A DNA stretch of 64,000 nucleotides from Furcasterigmium furcatum. Taxonomy: Eukaryota; Ascomycota; Sordariomycetes; Glomerellales; Plectosphaerellaceae. Below the pieces are notes generated by a model that was not told the origin of the DNA, did no database searches, and worked only from the letters and a program-made list of their open reading frames with translations. The position numbers and the translations under genes are program-made. Location: NCBI GenBank assembly GCA_001599815.1, contig BCIA01000004.1:5172082-5236081 (forward strand), read 5' to 3'. Each line of letters starts with the position of its first letter. Position 1 is the first letter of the stretch. This document shows positions 10,953 through 20,154 of the stretch, in pieces.

Positions 10953-11672
10953 ATTCAGTTAGCTATTGGCAACAAGAAAGGCTGGGAAACCCACAAGGTA
11001 TAGAAACATAACCAAATACCAGAATTAACGCAACGGAATAGCAATTGATTGTAATGGACTCGACAGGACAGGTCGGGAGGATATTGAAAGAGCGTGAAAG
11101 GGGGGAACCAACCGTGCCCGGTGGTAAATTGGTCAGCACCCCCTTTTCTGTGGAGAAGGGAGTCCACCAAGGGCGTTGATGACCAATTTTACTCGGCTAG
11201 TTTTGCTAGCCGGTTGCCCTAGATTGAAGCTGCTGACCAAATCATCCATCCCTTGCCCCGAGTCCCGAGTCAGTCCCATGGCATTCCCGGCAGGACGGCA
11301 GCAACACTTGGGACGAGGCATTCCAGGTTTTTGCCGCGCGGGTTTCGTCGGCTTCCATTCTGTTGATTTGAATCTCGTTCCAAAATCGGCACCTAGTGTT
11401 CGAAAGATAGGCCTGGGCCGGCCATGAGGTTCTACGGACAAGGTGTGTAGATTCATTCGATCCTGGGACAAACTTTCTTCCTCTCAGAAACTCTTCTGCA
11501 ACCTCCAGAACAACCTTGCAACTTGTTGCGACACAGAGGCCAATTTCCCCCCTACTCTTCTCAGTATCTTCTTTCTCAGCCCAGTCCTGAGTCCCGAATT
11601 CTCAACACCACGTATGATATCGATTCCGGGTTCCCCAACAGAGAAAACCCGCAACCCCTGGTCGGCATTAAA
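10953..11672. other. Divergent promoter region, MFS and histidine phosphatase
   Basis: The MFS gene starts to the left and the phosphatase gene to the right, so this 720-bp interval should hold both promoters. No ORF in it shows a family signature or a signal peptide, and no distinct regulatory motif stands out. Confidence 0.5.
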
Positions 11673-12488
11673 ATGGGGAGCTCCGAGAATCAAACGACGA
11701 CTCTTGGATCATCATGCCTAATCCACATCTTACGCCATGGCCAGTCACTTCACAAGTGAGAATCCTCATCCTCAAAGCAGTTGGCGAGTATGGCTAACGT
11801 GCTGTTGTAGCGTTGACAGAGACTTCAAATATCGAGATCCTTGCCTAACCGAGACTGGCATCCAACAAGCTTCGAGCGTGAAGTTACCAGCAAAGCCAGA
11901 TCTGATCCTTGTGTCTCCCATGACGCGAACCATTCAGACGGTGAAGCTAGCCTTTCGAGAATGGCTCCAGTCCACCACAATCCAAGTCTGGCCGGATCTC
12001 CGCGAAGCGCACGATGCGATTTGCAATCGAGGAGTCTCGCGTGCTGACCTGCAGGCCAAATTCCCAGATATCAACTTCGCAGAATGCCCGGATGAATGGA
12101 ACTACCCACCGCATAGCTTCGATGACGCTGCCGCCCGAGGTGAGAGGGTTCGGGAGAGGTTAAAAGGCCTGGTGGATTCTGGAGTCTATCAGAATATTTA
12201 CCTGGTCACCCATCGCGGGTTCATCGCCTTCCTTGTCCAAGGCGAGAGATTTGATGTTTGCGGTAAGAACAACGTGGTTTATCTTCTTCTTGGGTTGAAG
12301 TCGATGCTAATGAGGCCGCAGAAATTCGATCATTCCGTCTTGCTCCCGAGGACGAAGTCGAAGGCTCGAGATTCGGTATCAATCGAGACACGGGCACTGA
12401 GCAAGACTTTGGTCCGACTCTCCTTGCGCCCTCCGCTCTAGCGCATTCCCCCGAGGGGCAGGCCGACGAGGCTTCAACTACGCTCTGA
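11673..12488 (+). CDS. Histidine phosphatase (phosphoglycerate mutase-like) protein
   Basis: Small cytosolic member of the histidine phosphatase superfamily. Exons are 11673-11755, 11811-12262 and 12322-12488, giving 233 residues. The phosphorylated His lies in LRHGQSLHN (His22), split just downstream by intron 1 (55 bp). LTETGIQQASS and VSPMTRTIQT provide the usual second block, with the Arg pocket. WPDLREAHDAICNRG and the second catalytic His in YLVTHRGFIAFL follow. The C-terminal 55 residues are acidic and less conserved. All three introns/exons keep phase with gt-ag borders. The substrate is unknown: fungal proteins of this type are generally annotated as phosphoglycerate mutase family, but this one is too short and diverged for glycolysis, so a phosphatase role is more likely. 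Confidence 0.88.
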
Positions 12489-12697
12489 AAGTCTGAATAC
12501 GGTTCGCCTTCGAGAGCCAAGCGTTGCCCAGCCAACTTCCATCGAGATCCACTGACAGCCGATCACTTCTCTGGAGTTTTCCCCGCATTCGAATCCATCC
12601 CCGCTCCAACATCCAGCACTCAGCAGCACCACGCAGCACACCGCAGCCATAGCTCCACGCCACTTTCTCTAGTACTGTATTACAACTCACAGGCAGA

Positions 12698-14314
12698 ATG
12701 GGTGGAGGAAAATCCAGAAAGCACAGAAATTCGAGGAAGCCTAGCGTCCCTGACGAGTCTGACGAGTCCAATGTGACGCCAGGGTTACCAACCGCTGAAG
12801 GTCCGGGTCTCGTCACGACGCACTCGCCAATACTCGACATGCCGTTAGAGATCCTGAATCTCATCATGAAAGATTTTGAGCTGCACCACCTTCTGGATGC
12901 ATGTCTCGCCAGCCGGACCCTCAACGCAGCTGCCACCCCGGCCCTGTACCACACCATCACGTTACGTCCGAATACCGGGCCTCTGCCACAGATACCCCGA
13001 CTTCTCCGAAGCTTGATGAGCCGGCCCGAGCTTTGCGAGCATGTCAAGACCGTCGTTATTGGAAGCGCTGGTCAACGAGACGTGCCACATCCAGCCAAAC
13101 ACTCGCCCTATTTTCCCATCCCCCTCGGTTCCATCAACATCTCACAAGCCGTGGACCTCATCAGTCAAACCGGCCTGAGCCATCAAGACTGTTGGATCGA
13201 ACATTTCAAGACAGGCGATACGGAAGCTGCCTTGACTCTGTTGCTGACTCTGCTTCCCAACTTGAAGTCCCTGACCATCGAGCCCGAGTACAACGAGAGC
13301 ATCCCGTTCTTGTCACTGGCAATCCAAGGAGCGTTCGGTACCGGCAAGGCCCGCGGCAAGACTCGCACCATATTCCAAAAGCTTGAAGTGGTCTCCTTCG
13401 AGAAGGACCGCTACAGCCACAGATACAAATGGCCAAGCCGGCACAATTCCACCGCTTGGGAAGTTTATGGCACCTGCGGTCCCCCCAAGCGGACAGACTG
13501 GAGCAATTTTGCCGCGCTGTCGCTCTTTTACCTTCCGAGCCTCAGGGAGATCTCGGTTTCCATCGACAGCGCCGAGGAGCATGACCGGCATGAGTTCTGG
13601 CCCTGCGGCGCACCAGACCTTGGCCGTCTGGAGGTGATGAAGGTTGACCGGATCAGGGAGAACAGACTCGGCTCTGTCCTAGCGACGTGTTCGAGGCTGC
13701 GAAAGCTCACATGGACTCTTCGATACGACAACGACTCGGACGTGAACAAGGTTCATAGCAGTCGTACCATCGACCGCGACCAGGTCGTCGCTGTTTTGGC
13801 GCCAATATCCAAGGCGCTGACCGACCTGACATTCATCACGCTGGCGCATCGGGAACCGTCGGGGAGAGAGAATCTCATCGCCGGTCCCACGGGTTCTTTC
13901 AGAGGCTTACGGGACTTCGCAAGCATCAAAACCCTCACAGTATCGTGGCTCATGCTCATGGGCCAGGACAGATCATCGCCCTGGGGCCTGGCCGACGTGC
14001 TGCCCCGAAACCTCGAGCACCTCGTCATCAACGATGACTGGATGTTTGATCATCCCCCGGGCTCGGGATTCAGGATGGACGAGTTCAAGGTGTACGCTGC
14101 CATCCGAGATTGGCTGCGCAACTGGCGTGAGGTTACACCACGTCTGAAGTCGTTCAGTATCAAACTGTGGCGCATCACTACCGGAACTTGGACAGTAAGG
14201 GTCCGACAAGAGTTGAAACAGCTATGCAAGCGGGCGGGCGTGGAGCACCACCAAGATGACGGCTTTGAGGATGACGACGCGGGCTGGCGGATACCGGCTG
14301 GATGGGAATGGTAG
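12698..14314 (+). CDS. F-box-like protein of unknown target
   Basis: Single-exon gene for 538 residues. The N-terminus is short and basic (MGGGKSRKHRNSRKP). An F-box-like motif at about residues 46-92 contains LDMPLEILNLIMKDFELHHL and CLASRTLNAAATPALYHTI, the standard fungal F-box pattern ending in a conserved Leu-Tyr element. The rest (about 95-538) shows repeated Leu-rich segments such as LLPNLKSLTIEP and LREISVSI, consistent with a degenerate leucine-rich repeat substrate-binding region. F-box proteins usually link substrates to SCF ubiquitin ligases through Skp1; this follows from the family and is not shown here. The C-terminus is acidic (EDDDAGW). The gene starts 209 bp after the phosphatase gene on the same strand. 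Confidence 0.8.
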   Translation: MGGGKSRKHRNSRKPSVPDESDESNVTPGLPTAEGPGLVTTHSPILDMPLEILNLIMKDFELHHLLDACLASRTLNAAATPALYHTITLRPNTGPLPQIPRLLRSLMSRPELCEHVKTVVIGSAGQRDVPHPAKHSPYFPIPLGSINISQAVDLISQTGLSHQDCWIEHFKTGDTEAALTLLLTLLPNLKSLTIEPEYNESIPFLSLAIQGAFGTGKARGKTRTIFQKLEVVSFEKDRYSHRYKWPSRHNSTAWEVYGTCGPPKRTDWSNFAALSLFYLPSLREISVSIDSAEEHDRHEFWPCGAPDLGRLEVMKVDRIRENRLGSVLATCSRLRKLTWTLRYDNDSDVNKVHSSRTIDRDQVVAVLAPISKALTDLTFITLAHREPSGRENLIAGPTGSFRGLRDFASIKTLTVSWLMLMGQDRSSPWGLADVLPRNLEHLVINDDWMFDHPPGSGFRMDEFKVYAAIRDWLRNWREVTPRLKSFSIKLWRITTGTWTVRVRQELKQLCKRAGVEHHQDDGFEDDDAGWRIPAGWEW

Positions 14315-14886
14315 GAACATGACGGGCAGGCCCCTCACCTTGAATCTCTTCGATAGTTGGAGCTTAATATCCGACAAGATGAGGAACTGAAGAACCAACT
14401 TAAAGTGCCTAAAACGTGTCCATCCCTCAATCACATCATCCTCGGCGTGGCCGCTTCAAGGCTCTCCCCTCATCCCCGTCGTCTGTTCCCCTGGCGGTCT
14501 CTTCAGAATGAGATCTCTTCGAGCAAATCTTTGTGGCAGCCTCGAGGACCCGCTCGAACCCCTTGCCGAGCCGCGTTTCTGTGTCTCCGGAGTCGCACTG
14601 CAAGAAGTATTCATCGAAAGCAGTCCCTGCATCTCGTGGCAGCGCTGCATGCGCGCGTCCCGAGGGCCAGGTTAAGGGACTTCAGGCGCATCTCTGATAC
14701 CTGGCCAGTAAACTCTTTGGACCTCTTACTTTCACAGGGCAATTCCTTTGGATCTCTCGCTTGCGAAAGGGATTTAATTTGTCCGAGTCTAATAGTGAGT
14801 GGAGATGTATCTCAGTCTCAATCAATATCGTATCTCTCAATCCTTATTCCTACACAAAGTGCCCCAAGCCCGGAATGCCAATACAA
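14315..14886. other. 3' intergenic region between converging genes
   Basis: The F-box gene and the SnoaL-like gene converge here. An open plus-strand frame (14357-14899) is Arg/Ser-rich, overlaps the SnoaL gene end and has no domain, so it is not called. I see no other feature. Confidence 0.5.
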
Positions 14887-15396
14887 TCAAGTTGCGTAAT
14901 GTATAGCTCCGGCGATCCCAGCACCAGCAGCCAGCCCAAACCAGAATCGATACCCTGACAGCCACATTGCTACAAGGCGGTTCGTGGAGATGGCCCCGAC
15001 CTGCCTCATCATTGTCAGGCTGTCAGAGCAAATCCACTCCTCAGCCAGCTTGCCGTCCTCGAATCGATATATTTCATGACTGATGTATTCGATCGTCTTG
15101 CCTGTGGGGGGGTTTCCGAGAAATTCGCCGCGATGCGTGCCCTTGATTCGCACCCGCACCGCAACTTTGTCTTCTGCAGCGACAACGTCTTCGACGTGAA
15201 CTTTGGCGTCGGGAAAGCTGGCGAAGAGCGTCTCGGCATGTTTTCTCCAGGCAGCATGCCCACGCTTTTGGTAAGGCATTTCCGCGATGTTGATGATGAA
15301 ATCCGGCCTCATTAGGCCGAGGCATCCGTTGATGTTTCCGGCATTCAGATGGCTGAATGCTTGCTTCAACACAGCAATGTTGGTCGAGGGCGGCAT
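14887..15396 (-). CDS. SnoaL-like (ester cyclase/NTF2-fold) protein with membrane tail
   Basis: Single-exon gene for 169 residues. Residues 5-130 match the SnoaL-like polyketide cyclase/ester cyclase pattern: an N-terminal helix (VLKQAFSHLNAGNINGCLGL), a central RGHAAWRKHAETLFASFPDA block, a VRVRIKGTHRGEFLGNPPTG strand-turn and an IYRFEDGKLAEEWICSDSL strand. The fold is a cone-shaped NTF2-like barrel; family members include polyketide cyclases but also many proteins of unknown activity. Unusually, the last 35 residues (MWLSGYRFWFGLAAGAGIAG) are hydrophobic and could anchor the protein in a membrane, which the standard SnoaL domain lacks. The ATG at 15396 is the natural start. A role with the upstream oxygenase is possible but unproven. 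Confidence 0.8.
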   Translation of the reverse strand: MPPSTNIAVLKQAFSHLNAGNINGCLGLMRPDFIINIAEMPYQKRGHAAWRKHAETLFASFPDAKVHVEDVVAAEDKVAVRVRIKGTHRGEFLGNPPTGKTIEYISHEIYRFEDGKLAEEWICSDSLTMMRQVGAISTNRLVAMWLSGYRFWFGLAAGAGIAGAIHYAT

Positions 15397-15939
15397 TGTG
15401 GGTGTTTCCAGTGAGGTATGGAACAGAAGTACAAGAGCCGGGCTGTTGGTGTAAAAATTGGGCGATCTTGGAAGGGTGTGTCAGAAGCCGAGGGGGCTGC
15501 GGGTGTGGCTGGCAATGGAGTTTTATAGTTTTCTACTTCACTACTTAGGGTACTACATACGAGTAACTGTGCGCATCGAAATACAGTACATGTTATGGCA
15601 CCTCAGGCATGTGTTTGTTCCGCATCGCCCTGGGTCGGTAGGAGCCGGGTGGTGCCCGTCTCTTGAAGCAGCCCCAAGAGGGCTGAAGCTACCCCTAGCC
15701 AATGATAAGGAAAGCCAAGGAATGGCCCGTTGCACCTGACCACAAACAGCCTGCATGGGTGCCTGGCTCCGCTTGAGCCTTGCCAGTAGTGCAGTTGACT
15801 CATCTCCAACAGCGACAACGATGGCCACCGGCTCCCAGGCCTTACCATCGCCGGACTGGCGACTGTCCTCCATCTCAAGGCGAGAATGAAAGATGGCCAT
15901 TTCTCATTTCCCTGAATCTCACTCATTACCCTCCTCCCG
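15397..15939. other. Intergenic, no gene seen
   Basis: Promoter region of the SnoaL-like gene, followed by the 3' flank of the damaged membrane-protein gene. Overlapping short ORFs on both strands carry no recognisable motif. Confidence 0.5.
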
Positions 15940-17791
15940 TCATAATACGACCATCTCGTTCAGCCTGCGCGTCTTTACACGCCGGATGCCGTGGAAGCTC
16001 CTCACTAGTGTGGAAAGGGGTGCCACAGCCAACAACACCGCCAATATATATGTCGTGGCTTCAAAAACATTGATAACCAACCGGAGGTAAATCGCCATGA
16101 AAGAAATTATCAAGAGCAGTCCCAGCCTCATCGTCGTTTGGTGGTGAGCAAATGCTGCGTGAAGAATATCAGAGATGGCGGTCTCCGCCTCTTCTTCGGT
16201 CTGTTGGCAAGTATCAGCGAGGAAGCCGAGCGTCGCTACTATGGGGGGCTGACAATGGGACTCGCCGAGATGCCTTGTTCAGCACCTATTAGTGCAGGTG
16301 TCTTCGCGGGGCTTGGAGTTCCTGAATTCTGTGGCGCTAGTTGCTCCTCGACAACAGGTTCAGTCGTCTGGATTGTGTTGTTGGTCGTGGTGGTAGTCAT
16401 CCATGTGACGACCCCCGTGTTGCCAGTGGGTTGCTGGCGATGCATGGCCTGAGAGGACTCTAGGATCTGAGCTGTGCGCACACTCGAGCTTGCTGCGCTT
16501 GCACAGCTGGTTCGGATGCTGTTCGCTGTTTCGATGCCGTCACGGGTTTCTTCCAGCTGAATTCTGGGGCAGCGTGCCATCTCAGGACCGCAGCATGCTC
16601 CAGGGATCTGCCTGATGGCTGCCAGCGAGTTCAAGGTCAGCACGACAATTCACAGGGAAGTACTTGGGCTTGTGTTCCTCACCTCCGACCTCTAAAGCAT
16701 TCAAGACGAATGAAGCGAGAACCAGCAGCGGCATCACCTGCCCAAATGAGATCTCGAACAGGGGCGAGGTGTCAATGTCGGATCTTCCTATCCCCCGTAC
16801 ATACCTGAAGAGGTACAAAAGAGACATTGACAACCAGAGCATAGAAACCATGTAGCCAAATACCAGGGACGCAAACACATCCTTCAGGAGGAGTGGAATG
16901 CCGAGCCTGAAAATGCGCAGGGATGCCCGGCAGCTCCGACCCGTGGGTGGGGGTGCCTTTGAAACGGCGAGAAGCCTCTCGCGAGATTTCTCGATCATGG
17001 CCGCCCGCTGTTCGAGCATGTAAGCGTCAAAGTCCTTCTTTCCATTTGCAAGGCGGAGTGCGAGGTGTATCGACGATGACAGCGGCTGGTCCGCCGACTT
17101 CCCCGAGCACTGGATTGTAGAGAACCCGTGGTAGTACATGGCGAGAAGAAAAAGGGAGATGGCACCCCATTCATATAGAAACTGTCTCTTGTCAGTATTG
17201 TCATACCGCGCGATCTCGCATGGGGATGAATCCAAGTCATGTACTCAAAGTACTTTCCCGCAAGTTCAAGGGCCAAGAATGAAAGCATCAAACCAATGCG
17301 GACAACCGCTTGCATTCGATGGCGAGAAAAGTGACTCCGTAGGATGTTGAGGGTATCCAGATGGACGCTTGAGGCACAAGCCGAGAGCATGACCAAAGCG
17401 TGGAATGAGAAGGCCGACAACGTCCCGATCTGCGCGAACGTTGTCACCAGTAGTGAGATACCCGTGATAAGTATCTGATCACTGAGAGCCAGGAGAAACT
17501 TCTGATACACTCTGATATGGGCGTGCTGTTCGTGGTGAGGTTTCCGGACTCGGAAAAGCGCCAGGCATTGTTCGTCAAAATGTCGGTATTGCTCTGCAGG
17601 AACGCCTCTGCGAAGTTATGCCCAGGCCAGCAGTAAGTTGAGCCAATATTGCCGTGACAACGAATGCAGCGATGACCTGTTCCATCATTATTCGTCTTGA
17701 CGTCTCGACAATCATAGTGCGCTTCAAGCTGACTCACTCCGATGCCCGCAATGTCTGGGTCTGCAGGCTCTTTGATCTCGGAGCACTCCAT
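15940..17791 (-). pseudogene. Fungal polytopic membrane protein gene, probably frameshifted
   Basis: The likely start is ATG 17791 (MECSEIKEPADPDIAGIG). A 60-odd-bp gt-ag intron ends before VIAAFVVTAILAQ. The frame then slips: the continuation NLLLAWA and RGVPAEQYRHFDEQCLALF is one base out and meets a TAA. It resumes as YQKFLLALSDQILITGISLL and SVHLDTLNILRSHFSRH, a pattern I know from uncharacterised fungal membrane proteins (D-Q-x-x-x-T-G-I, then H-L-x-T-L-x-x-L-R). More helices follow (FLYEWGAISLFLLAMYYHG; SFGQVMPLLVLASFVLNALE). Near 16241-16246 a run of six G on the plus strand interrupts an otherwise continuous frame that would carry on into IVATLGFLAD and a last helix ending at 15940. 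Two apparent frameshifts suggest a pseudogene. Sequencing error or unusual splicing cannot be excluded, and internal exon borders are not resolved. Confidence 0.5.
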
Positions 17792-18634
17792 CGGGTCTCG
17801 CTGACAGGTTCGTTTTCGAGATTCCAAGTGTAAGGGATACAAAAGTTGTAGTCAAGGTCATAGCCAGTCTGGCCTGCACAGACTGATAGTGCAGCGCGAT
17901 GGCCTATTTTATGTTGCCGGACGGGAGCAGCTGGTCTAAATCAGCGGTCCCAGACAACGTGATTACCAAAAGACCTCCCTTGTAAGGCTGAAAATAAGTA
18001 TGGCATATACTGTAATGCAAGATATCGTCCACGCGGCCTCCTGAACTGGAATGCATCGCAACAGCCCCGAGCAATCTCGGGCAAGGCGTCCAAGTCAGGA
18101 CGTGACGGTATCGTGATACAAGCTTTTACGGCCCGAAAATGATTCTCAGTGCCGTCTCGAACAATTTCCCTCAGACTCAGGCAACTAAAACGCCGCGATG
18201 GTTGAGGCCGTGGGAGATGTCACTTTCGAAAAATACATGGCCGAGCAAGCTTGCTGCCTTGTCGTCCGATTGCTTCTTAGAACTATACTGGAGGTCTAAT
18301 TGGCAGTCTAGAGAGCAATTGTGAGTTCAGCATGACTTATCTTTGATTTCTTGCAGCAGGGCGAAGAGGGAGGTCATGCTGATTCCCCGAGCCTCGATCT
18401 GAAGCCTTGGAGGTTGTTGCTGTTGCTGCTCTTGCTGGTGTAAGTGGTCGACACCCCACATAGCCATAGCCGATAAGATAACAACTGCCATCTGCAAACC
18501 TCCCATCTCCACCTAAATTTTGACCTCGTCAGGTTCTCTTCTCCAACATCTTGACGATCCGACCAACTCCAGACATGACAGCTCGGCCAGCCACATAGCC
18601 AACAGACCTTCAATTGAAGGACACTCTCGCAGCC
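17792..18634. other. Intergenic between divergent genes
   Basis: The damaged membrane-protein gene lies on the left (minus) and the basic conserved protein on the right (plus). A run of Gln/Leu-type CTG/TTG triplets near 18415-18435 is simple sequence. No gene is supported. Confidence 0.5.
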
Positions 18635-19408
18635 ATGGCGCCTAAACCGCCCGTCGAGCCCACCGGCCCCTCCCTCCCCTCCACCACCGACTTCAACGCC
18701 CTCTACAACCGCATCTCCCTCGCCGCCGCGAAGCAAAACACCTTCCTCAAATCCATGCGCTCTAAGTACCCCAGCCTCCAAAAGTCCGCCTCGGCAACAC
18801 CGCCTCCTTCCTCTACGCCGACGACGTCCGCCGCCGCCCCGAAATCCAGCTTCTCCTCCCTCGGCTCCAACACACCCACCACCCCCTCAGCCCCCAGCCG
18901 CAACCCCTTCGCAAAGTCCAAGGCCCAGCTCCGCGCCGAGCAAGAAGACGCCGCCGACCCCCTCCGCTTCGAGCCCCCCAACGCAGGCCTGGGCTACGTC
19001 CCCTCCAAGTCCGAATCGCACGCCGACGCAGCGACGCAGGAGCTCTCGCGCAGGCTCCTCGGGAAGCGCGCCCGAGAGCTCAAGGGCCGGAACCAGGCCA
19101 GCGGCGCGGCGAAACGGGCCATCGCGGACGAGGAGAGCGACGACGACGAGGGGCGGAGCGGGCTCGTCAGGCGGAAGAGGGCGCGCGTGGCTCCTGTCGC
19201 AGCGACGCCGGACGCTGGGGACGAAGAGGAGGTAGCACAGGATGCCAAGTTGGCAGACGACGGCGATGCGAAGACCACCAACGGCGAAAGACCAGGTGAC
19301 AGGCCCTCCGAAACCGAACCGCCACCCGAGGTGAGCGCAGCCGGCAAAAATCAGGGCAGGAAGAAGAAGAAAAAGGGGAAAACCAACAAGAGCAAAGCCG
19401 ATAGCTAG
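18635..19408 (+). CDS. Conserved fungal nuclear-type protein, DUF3245-like
   Basis: Intronless gene for 257 residues. The ATG at 18635 is chosen because the conserved start MAPKPPVEPTGPSLPSTTDF begins there; the frame is open 21 bp further upstream. The best conserved part is residues 10-45 (TTDFNALYNRISLAAAKQNTFLKSM), which I associate, from memory, with the small fungal family DUF3245. The middle is Ser/Thr/Pro-rich. A second conserved-looking block, ADPLRFEPPNAGLGYVPSKS, precedes an Arg/Lys-rich segment with a likely nuclear localisation signal (RRKRARVAP). The C-terminus ends in a Lys-run (GRKKKKKGKTNKSKADS). Molecular function is unknown. Basic tails like this are common in nucleolar or RNA-associated proteins, which is inference only. 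Confidence 0.8.
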   Translation: MAPKPPVEPTGPSLPSTTDFNALYNRISLAAAKQNTFLKSMRSKYPSLQKSASATPPPSSTPTTSAAAPKSSFSSLGSNTPTTPSAPSRNPFAKSKAQLRAEQEDAADPLRFEPPNAGLGYVPSKSESHADAATQELSRRLLGKRARELKGRNQASGAAKRAIADEESDDDEGRSGLVRRKRARVAPVAATPDAGDEEEVAQDAKLADDGDAKTTNGERPGDRPSETEPPPEVSAAGKNQGRKKKKKGKTNKSKADS

Positions 19409-20154
19409 GCTCGGTCAGGGTGCTGCCGGCAGAAGCAGAAAGTTCCACGCATTTCACTACAAAATGGACAGGGCGACATCTCTTGACGCACATCAACTCT
19501 TCAGATTGACTTGCAGCACAGAGTTATGCGCCGTCTTAACCACGTTCCTCTCCCATCATGATTACAACAAGGATCCAACTCAAGGTATCCTTCAACCCTC
19601 CGGTCCAGATGCCCCATATCCAAGCCATGCGCCCTATCCCGCGCCTTTGATGCCCAGAAGGCCCATACACCTGGAGTAGGCCGCCCCTGAAAGTACGACG
19701 TATGTCCGGGAGTCATTATGTCCGTACGGTTTTCGACAAGTGCCCCAGCCACTACGGTGGCAGTCGCGCCGCCCAAACAAGAAAAAATTGCGTAGAAATG
19801 ATGCTGCTCATGCCGTGGCCCGCAGGGCGAGCTTGAGCCAAGAGGAAAGTACCACAACGGGTGGGACTGGCGACCAGCTTGAAAATAGCCGGCCGTGATT
19901 AGACGGACGAGTGAGCGAGGTAGGTGGTGCTTGATTGACGCCTGAACCGTATCATATGAGGTTGCTTCCGGGCTCCCAGAGACTCACTCCAATGATGACA
20001 CACGACCCGAGCTATCATTCCGTATATAGAGAATGCAAGCAGGAAACTGCGGGAGTTCAAGCCAATTGGTATCATCGCGCTTGGTGTAACAAAAGATAAT
20101 GTACGACTTGGGGGCCGCTTTGATGGTACTTTGTCAGATGCCGCGCACGAGGTC
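19409..20154. other. 3' intergenic region between converging genes
   Basis: The DUF3245-like gene and SFL1 converge here. A 118-codon minus frame (19857-19501) has no domain. Only 3' UTRs and terminators are expected. Confidence 0.5.
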
